19,539 nucleotides of DNA, from NCBI GenBank assembly GCA_023457615.1, contig JAEWKY010000120.1, positions 1 to 19,539 of the forward strand, given 5' to 3'. A program made the position numbers and the translations under genes. The notes under the pieces are model-generated. The model made no database searches. It was not told where the DNA came from and was given only the letters and a program-made list of their open reading frames with translations. Positions within the stretch are counted from its first letter, which is position 1. Every line of letters begins with the position of its first letter. Shown here in pieces: positions 14,898 to 19,539 of the stretch. Source of the stretch: Actinomycetes bacterium (GTDB lineage: Bacteria > Actinomycetota > Actinomycetes > Actinomycetales > Microbacteriaceae).

Positions 14898-16672
14898 CCA
14901 TCCCCGCGCCCACGACATCGACCACGGCACCGAACTACGTGCACCGGCCTACCGTGCCGCTGCCGGGGGAGGCTGTCGTGCGCACGGGTGACGCGATCTG
15001 GCGCGCCCTCGCCGAGGCCTCCGGCAGGCGGCGCGTGGTCGCGATCGACGCCTACCCGGGCGTCGACGTGCGAGGGCTCGTGAAGCTCGCGGCCGCGCAA
15101 CTCGCGGGGGCCGAGGTGATCGACCTCGAGGAGCGCGCCGCGCTGCCGATCGACCGGATCGACGAGCTCGTCGCGCCCGCGCTCACCGACGACCGCGTCT
15201 TCGGCGTCATGAGCCACTTCCCCCTCTCGTCGTTCTACGACGCCGACGCACTCGCTCGACTGCGTGACGAACTGGCGGCCGTCGAGCGACTGACGGTCGT
15301 GGTCGGCTGGGGCGCAGCCCTCGCGGCACCCGCCGACGCCGTCGTCGTGCTCGCCGACCTCGCGCGCTGGGAGATCCAGCGCCGGCAACGAGCGGGAGCC
15401 CCGAACTGGCGCAGCGCCAACGGCGCCGAAGACCGGCTGCGCAAGTACAAGCGCGGCTTCTTCGTCGAGTGGCGTACGGCAGACCGTCACAAGCGGGGGA
15501 TGCTCGACACCGTCGACTTCGTGCTCGACACCAATCGCGGTCTCGACGACGCCGCGCTCGTCGACGGCGACGCGTTCCGAGCCGCGCTCGACGAGGCGAG
15601 CACCCGCCCGTTCCGCGTCGTGCCGTTCTTCGACCCCGGGCCCTGGGGCGGACAGTGGATGAAGGAGAAGTTCGGCCTCGACCCCGACGCCGAGAACTAC
15701 GCCTGGTGCTTCGACTGCGTGCCGGAGGAGAACTCCCTGCTGCTCGAGGCATCCGACGGCGCCCTCGTGGAGGTGCCGGCGATCGACCTCGTGCTCGCCC
15801 GCCCGCGAGAGCTGCTCGGCGAGAAGACCTACGCGCGATTCGGAGCGGAGTTCCCCATCCGCTTCGATCTGCTCGACACGATGCAGGGCGGCAACCTCTC
15901 GCTGCAGGTGCACCCAGTGACCGACTACATCCGCAACACCTTCGGCATGTCGTACACGCAGGACGAGAGCTACTACCTGCTCGACGCCGACGAGGACGCG
16001 GTCGTCTACCTCGGCAGCCGCACGGGCGTGGGACCCGAGGAGTTCGAGGCGGAGCTGCGGCGGGCGCAACGGGGCGGCTACGAGTTCCCTGCCGACCGGA
16101 TGAGCAACCGCGTGCCGATCAAGAAGCACGACCACGTCGCGATCCCTGCGGGCACCATCCACTGCTCTGGTGCGGGGTCGATGGTGCTCGAGATCTCGGC
16201 GACGCCCTTCATCTTCACCTTCAAGCTGTGGGACTGGGGGCGCCTCGGAATGGACGGGGTGCCGCGGCCCATCCACATCGACCACGGCATGGCGAACATC
16301 GCCTGGGAGCGCGACACCGAGTGGGTGACGACGCAGCTCGTCGGTCAGGTGGAGACGCTCTCCCAGACCGACGACGTGGTCGAAGAGCGCACCGGGCTCC
16401 ACGAGCTCGAGTTCATCGAGGTGCGCCGCCACTGGTTCTCGCAGCAGGCCGACCACGACACCCTCGGCACCGTGAACGTGCTCAACCTGGTCGAGGGGGA
16501 CGAGGCCGAGGTCGCGAGTCCGACGAACGCCTTCGCCCCGTTCGTGGTGCACTACGCGGAGACCTTCATCGTGCCGGCGAGTGTCGGGCCCTACGTGATC
16601 CGGCGCACGGAGAACTCCCGCAGCGAGCGGTTCGCCACGGTCAAGGCCTCGGTGCGGGGGACCCAGCACTGA
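14894..16672 (+). CDS. manA: Class I mannose-6-phosphate isomerase with an extra N-terminal domain
   Basis: A 592-residue protein in two parts. Residues from about 240 to the end are a class I mannose-6-phosphate isomerase, interconverting mannose 6-phosphate and fructose 6-phosphate: PGPWGGQW opens the domain, and zinc ligands are Q338 and H340 (SLQVHP), E358 (DESYYLLD) and H423 (IPAGTIHCSG). Residues 1 to about 235 form an added domain, including RRVVAIDAYPGVDV (46-59), ARWEIQRRQRAG and KRGFFVEWRTADRHKRG (186-202). It recalls uridine-kinase-like P-loop proteins but has no Walker A sequence. The start is ATG 14894, overlapping the kinase stop by four bases; an open frame continues upstream but lies over the kinase gene. 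It is the last gene of the rightward mannose operon. Confidence 0.9.
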   Translation: MTIPAPTTSTTAPNYVHRPTVPLPGEAVVRTGDAIWRALAEASGRRRVVAIDAYPGVDVRGLVKLAAAQLAGAEVIDLEERAALPIDRIDELVAPALTDDRVFGVMSHFPLSSFYDADALARLRDELAAVERLTVVVGWGAALAAPADAVVVLADLARWEIQRRQRAGAPNWRSANGAEDRLRKYKRGFFVEWRTADRHKRGMLDTVDFVLDTNRGLDDAALVDGDAFRAALDEASTRPFRVVPFFDPGPWGGQWMKEKFGLDPDAENYAWCFDCVPEENSLLLEASDGALVEVPAIDLVLARPRELLGEKTYARFGAEFPIRFDLLDTMQGGNLSLQVHPVTDYIRNTFGMSYTQDESYYLLDADEDAVVYLGSRTGVGPEEFEAELRRAQRGGYEFPADRMSNRVPIKKHDHVAIPAGTIHCSGAGSMVLEISATPFIFTFKLWDWGRLGMDGVPRPIHIDHGMANIAWERDTEWVTTQLVGQVETLSQTDDVVEERTGLHELEFIEVRRHWFSQQADHDTLGTVNVLNLVEGDEAEVASPTNAFAPFVVHYAETFIVPASVGPYVIRRTENSRSERFATVKASVRGTQH

Positions 16673-16829
16673 GGGTTCCCACACGCCCGGGCCGACGATG
16701 GTCCGGCTCCGATCCCTCGCGCGCTCTCGGCACCTCACCGTGGGCGCGCGGCGCGACCCTCCGCGGAGTGCGTCGGGGCCCGCTCCTCCCCGCGGACCCT
16801 GTCGCGTTCCGCGGATCGCGGGCACGAGA

Positions 16830-16859
16830 AAGGCCCCGGTTCCGTCGAACCGGGGCCTT
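16830..16859. terminator. Rho-independent terminator of tRNA-Arg, possibly bidirectional
   Basis: AAGGCCCCGGTTC (16830-16842) pairs perfectly with GAACCGGGGCCTT (16847-16859) around a CGTC loop. It lies 18 bp past the 3' end of tRNA-Arg on the - strand, where the stem is followed by TCTC. On the + strand it could also stop read-through from the isomerase operon, which ends 157 bp earlier. Confidence 0.88.
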
Positions 16860-16877
16860 CTACTGTCTCAACCAGTG

Positions 16878-16950
16878 TGCGCCCGAAGGGACTCGAACCC
16901 CTAACCTTCTGATCCGTAGTCAGATGCTCTATCCATTGAGCTACGGGCGC
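16878..16950 (-). tRNA. tRNA-Arg (anticodon ACG)
   Basis: A 73-nt tRNA on the - strand. The acceptor stem GCGCCCG pairs with CGGGCGC, the D arm begins AGCTCAATGGATAGAGC, the anticodon stem-loop is TCTGA-CTACGGA-TCAGA with anticodon ACG, and the T arm is GGGGTTCGAGTCCC. The 3' CCA is not encoded (CAC follows A73). It decodes CGU directly and, with A34 deaminated to inosine, CGC and CGA. Confidence 0.97.
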
Positions 16951-16989
16951 ATCATGCCGCTCGGAAGAGCCGACAACCTGACGACTCTA

Positions 16990-18147
16990 TCATCCCGTCG
17001 CGGCGGCGAGGGCCAGGGTCGCGAGGGCCACGGTGACGGGCGCGACGACGATCCCGAGCAGCACGTAGCGCGACCACGACAGCTCCACCCCGAGGGCGAC
17101 GAGCCGGCGGTGCCAGAGCAGCACGGCCAGCGACGCCCACGGGGTGATGAGCGGTCCGGCGTTGACGCCGACGAGCAGCGCCGCGATGCGGGCGGGGGAT
17201 GCCGCCACCGGCTCGAGGGCGAGGTACGCGGGCAGGTTGTCGATCGCGTTCGCTCCGAGGAGTCCCGCGAAGGCGACCTGCAGGAGCGCGAGCGGGTCGT
17301 CGCCCGATCCGGCGACGAGCGCGAGCACCGCGGTGAGCCCGACCGAGTGCGCCGCCTCGACGACGAGGAAGAGCCCGCTCGCGAACACGACGATGCCCCA
17401 GGGCACGAGGCCGAGCCGCAGCGCCGTGCGACGCCGCACCGCGAACGCGGCCGCCAGCGCGACCGCCGCGACGCACGCCGGGAGCCACACCGGCATCCCG
17501 GACACCAGGAGCGGCAGCAGCACGACGAGCACCCCGGACGCGAGCACGAAGAGCACCCGATCGGCGACCGGCTCGACCGGTGCGGCGGCGTAGCGGGTGC
17601 CGAGCGCGCGGCGCGCGACGACGGCGATCGCGACACACGGCACGATCACCGCCACCGCCGCCGGGGCGAGCATGAGCGCCGCGAACGTGCCGGGATCGGG
17701 ATGCCCGAGCGGCTCGAGCGCGAGCAGGTTGGTGAGGTTCGACACGGGCAGCAGCAGCGACGCCGTGTTCGCGAGCCACACCGTCGTGAGCGCGAACGGC
17801 AGCGGCGGCAGCCCGTGGTGGCGGGCCACGAGCACGACGACGGGCGTGAGCAGCACCGCCGTGGTGTCGAGGGAGAGGAAGACCGTGCTCGCGACCGCGA
17901 GCACCACGATGAGCAGCCAGAGCAGCCACGCGCGGCCGAGCCCGAGACGGGCGAGACGCTCGGCGAGCGCCGTGAACACCCCGGCCTCGGCGGCGAGCTC
18001 GGCGACGACCGTGATCGCGACGGCGAACAGCAGGATCGGCCACACCCGATCGGCGACCGCGAGGGCGTCGTCGACCGGCAGCACGCCGGTGAGCAGCGCG
18101 AGGCCGCCGACGACGAGGAGTCCCGCCCCGAGGATCGCGATGCGCAC
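16990..18147 (-). CDS. ArsB/NhaD-like ion transporter superfamily membrane protein
   Basis: A 385-residue, very hydrophobic protein with about 10-11 membrane helices. Helix-breaking motifs typical of the ArsB/NhaD/SLC13 ion-transporter superfamily are LSLDTTAVLLTPV (91-103), PVSNLTNLLAL (134-144), GANAIDNLPAYLAL (298-311) and NAGPLITPWASLA (329-341), giving the family's two repeated halves. The substrate is open: arsenite, sodium/proton exchange or an organic anion. No arsR- or arsC-like gene is nearby, so an arsenic role is not supported by context. The start is GTG 18147, with only a weak ribosome site. It follows the 225-residue gene after 27 bp on the same strand and ends 39 bp before tRNA-Arg. 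Confidence 0.85.
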   Translation of the reverse strand: MRIAILGAGLLVVGGLALLTGVLPVDDALAVADRVWPILLFAVAITVVAELAAEAGVFTALAERLARLGLGRAWLLWLLIVVLAVASTVFLSLDTTAVLLTPVVVLVARHHGLPPLPFALTTVWLANTASLLLPVSNLTNLLALEPLGHPDPGTFAALMLAPAAVAVIVPCVAIAVVARRALGTRYAAAPVEPVADRVLFVLASGVLVVLLPLLVSGMPVWLPACVAAVALAAAFAVRRRTALRLGLVPWGIVVFASGLFLVVEAAHSVGLTAVLALVAGSGDDPLALLQVAFAGLLGANAIDNLPAYLALEPVAASPARIAALLVGVNAGPLITPWASLAVLLWHRRLVALGVELSWSRYVLLGIVVAPVTVALATLALAAATG

Positions 18148-18174
18148 CCTAGAAGTGTGGGGCCTCGACGGGGG

Positions 18175-18852
18175 TCAGTCGCACGTCGACGCCCAGCCCG
18201 GGTCGACGCGGTCGTCGGGTCCGGACGGCGTCTGGGGAGACCAGCCCTGCCGCGGGTAGCGGGCGACGAACTCCTCCTCGGCGATCGGGACGGCCTGCGC
18301 GACGCCGTGCGCCTCGAGACAGGGCAGCAGGTAGCTCGTCCAGTAGCGGTACACCCAGCGGAGCGACGCGTCATCGGGACGGATGTGCGGCTCGACCGCG
18401 TGCCGCACGAAGCACGAGTAGACGACGAGCGCCGACTCCGCGGAGTCGCCCATCGCGCTCGGCAGTCCCCAGTCGTCCACCGCGACGGCGACACCCTCCG
18501 CCGCGAGGCACGCGGCGCGCGCCTGTGCGTCGTAGTCCTCGAACGCGGCGTCCGGCAGCTCCGTGCCCGGGAACTGCGCCCGCAGCTGCTCGCCGAGCAG
18601 CACGACCTCGAACTCCCGCGCGGTCTCCCGCTCCTCGGGCGTGTACGGCGACCGCGGCGGATACTGCCCGAACTCGGCGTAGAACGCGTCCTGCCGCTCC
18701 TGCCAGTACACGTGCTTGACGTCGCCCTTGCGGGCGAGGGGGGCGGTGAGTCGCTCGTCCTCGGCGACGTAGGCGAGAGCACCGGTCACGGCGGCGGCGC
18801 CGAGCAGCAGGATCCCGAGCGCGCAGCCGACGAGGGCGAGCACGCGCCTCAT
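18175..18852 (-). CDS. Single-pass membrane or secreted protein of unknown function with four external cysteines
   Basis: A 225-residue protein that I do not recognise. Residues 4-28 form one hydrophobic segment (LALVGCALGILLLGAAAVTGALAY), acting as an anchor or uncleaved signal; the rest is polar and acidic. C115, C147, C178 and C224 lie in the external part and could form two disulfides. Tryptophan/tyrosine-rich stretches such as HVYWQERQ and LRWVYRYWTSYLL suggest a folded domain. The ATG at 18852 overlaps the stop of the preceding membrane-protein gene (ATGA, 18849-18852), so the two are co-translated and perhaps act together at the membrane. A frame continuing upstream through that neighbour is not real. 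Confidence 0.75.
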   Translation of the reverse strand: MRRVLALVGCALGILLLGAAAVTGALAYVAEDERLTAPLARKGDVKHVYWQERQDAFYAEFGQYPPRSPYTPEERETAREFEVVLLGEQLRAQFPGTELPDAAFEDYDAQARAACLAAEGVAVAVDDWGLPSAMGDSAESALVVYSCFVRHAVEPHIRPDDASLRWVYRYWTSYLLPCLEAHGVAQAVPIAEEEFVARYPRQGWSPQTPSGPDDRVDPGWASTCD

Positions 18853-19505
18853 CGCGGCGTCTCGGGGTCGAGCCGCCACCACAGCGCCGCGGCGATGCAC
18901 AGCGTGACGATGCCGGCATCCGCGAGCAGGATGCCGGTGCGCCACCCGGCGGAGGAGTCGGCGACCGCGGCGAGCACCGTCGTCGTCGCCGCGAGGTGGT
19001 CGATGCCGTCGAACAGCACGATCTGCGCGAGTCCGACGCCCCACAGCGCACCGAGCCAGCGGGTGCGCGCGCGGGCGAGCAGCACGAGAGCGCCGACGCC
19101 GATGAGGATGCCGACGACGAGCGAGAACGACTCGCGGCCACCGCCTGCCGCAGCGCCGCGGCCCAGGCTGAAGGTCGCGAACGCGATCATCCCGAGCAAC
19201 ACGGTGCCGACGAGCGCGAGCAGGGGTCGGTGGAACGCCGGCACGGGTCGCCGGAGCTCGCGCCCCGCGCTGAGCGCCCAGGTGAGGTCGTCGATCGCAC
19301 CGCGCACCGCCCGCCGCAGGATCGAGGCGCCGATCCGCGGCTCCGGAATGCCGGATTCCCGCGCCCACGCGGCGTGGTCCCGCACGTCGGCGAGCACCTC
19401 GGCGCGACGCTCCCGCGCGGCGGCCGGCGTGAGGCCACGGGTGTACACGTCGATCCACGAGCCGACGCGGCGCCCCGCGCGCTCGACCGGGTCGGGTGCG
19501 CTCAC
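18849..19505 (-). CDS. Multi-pass membrane protein with soluble N-terminal region
   Basis: A 218-residue protein. Residues 1 to about 85 are soluble and charged (ERAGRRVGSWIDVYTRGL, ERRAEVLADVRDHAAWARESGI, IGASILRRAVRGAIDDLTWAL). This is the kind of short helical domain found before membrane segments in actinobacterial HAAS or permease-prefix proteins, which often sit after a PadR regulator. About four membrane helices follow from residue 92. It starts at GTG 19505, whose GTGA overlaps a stop codon of a gene entering from the right edge. Function unknown; a small membrane partner for the following 225-residue protein is possible. Confidence 0.75.
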   Translation of the reverse strand: MSAPDPVERAGRRVGSWIDVYTRGLTPAAARERRAEVLADVRDHAAWARESGIPEPRIGASILRRAVRGAIDDLTWALSAGRELRRPVPAFHRPLLALVGTVLLGMIAFATFSLGRGAAAGGGRESFSLVVGILIGVGALVLLARARTRWLGALWGVGLAQIVLFDGIDHLAATTTVLAAVADSSAGWRTGILLADAGIVTLCIAAALWWRLDPETPR

Positions 19506-19539
19506 GCGAGGGCTGTCCGCGCGGCGCCCGGGGCGGCAT
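19502..19539 (-). CDS. Last codons of a gene extending beyond the window (partial)
   Basis: A frame ending ...APGAARTALA and stopping with TGA at 19502-19504 overlaps the next start by GTGA. Only 11 complete sense codons are in the window, so the product cannot be named. The overlap style matches the other junctions here. A PadR-type regulator would be typical at this position, but that is a guess. Confidence 0.35.
   Translation of the reverse strand, partial: AAPGAARTALA

Noticed and set aside
14201..16672. 823-codon frame suggesting a larger isomerase fusion
   Set aside because: The first 231 codons overlie the ROK kinase in another frame and are Arg-rich noise; ATG 14894 with the ATGA overlap is the real start.
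14696..16825. Long - strand open frame (709 codons) opposite the isomerase gene
   Set aside because: Shadow of the mannose-6-phosphate isomerase gene; low-complexity His/Arg/Glu/Val composition and no recognisable motif.
16673..16829. 157-bp gap after the isomerase gene
   Set aside because: I searched it for small genes, repeats and promoters and see nothing I can support.
16698..16904. Small + strand ORF of 68 codons downstream of the isomerase
   Set aside because: It reads through a terminator and into the antisense of tRNA-Arg; the ending CARRDSNP is the usual artefact of translating antisense tRNA.
16878..16950. tRNA-Arg as a possible integration site for a mobile element
   Set aside because: No integrase, no repeated tRNA 3' end and no change in composition on either side.

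Overview
The window is GC-rich throughout and has the habits of a high-GC actinobacterium: strong G/C bias at third codon positions, genes joined by ATGA/TGATG overlaps, several probable leaderless starts, and a CUT1 sugar transporter with no ATPase gene of its own. Several proteins look like those of the Microbacteriaceae, but that placement is an impression from sequence style, not a database result.

Region 1 (1-5989) is an oxidative, non-phosphorylating sugar-catabolic cluster. Two operons diverge from a 38-bp gap at 2400-2437. Leftward are an IlvD/Edd sugar-acid dehydratase of the L-arabinonate dehydratase type and an SDR dehydrogenase cut by the window edge. Rightward are an SMP-30 lactonase, an FAH-family hydrolase of the 2,4-diketo-3-deoxy-sugar-acid type, a zinc MDR dehydrogenase and an IclR regulator, all overlapping by 1-4 nt. 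Read as a pathway: the MDR enzyme oxidises a sugar to its lactone, SMP-30 opens it, IlvD/Edd dehydrates the aldonate to a 2-keto-3-deoxy acid, SDR oxidises C4, and FAH cleaves the diketo acid to pyruvate plus a hydroxy acid (lactate, glycolate or glycerate depending on the sugar). The actual sugar is not determined by the sequence.

Region 2 (6014-16672) looks like an alpha-mannoside uptake and degradation locus. A leftward operon encodes a lipoprotein sugar-binding protein, two CUT1 permeases, a GH38-type alpha-mannosidase and a GH76-type alpha-mannanase; neither glycosidase has a signal peptide. A rightward set encodes a LacI-family regulator, a ROK sugar kinase and a two-domain class I mannose-6-phosphate isomerase, which would carry released mannose to fructose 6-phosphate. 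A shared operator-like word, GGTATCGTTACC or its reverse complement, lies on the transporter promoter and immediately before the kinase start, with a weaker copy just before the LacI start. This suggests one local regulon. A strong 13-bp hairpin lies between the binding-protein and permease genes.

Region 3 (16830-19539) holds a terminator, tRNA-Arg(ACG), an ArsB/NhaD-like ion-transporter family membrane protein, a single-pass protein with four cysteines in its external part, a multi-pass membrane protein with a soluble N-terminal region, and the last codons of a gene entering from the right edge. The functions of the last three are unknown.

There are no mobile elements, CRISPR arrays or rRNA genes that I can see. 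The only gaps above 100 bp are 12659-12834 (regulatory) and 16673-16829 (nothing recognised).
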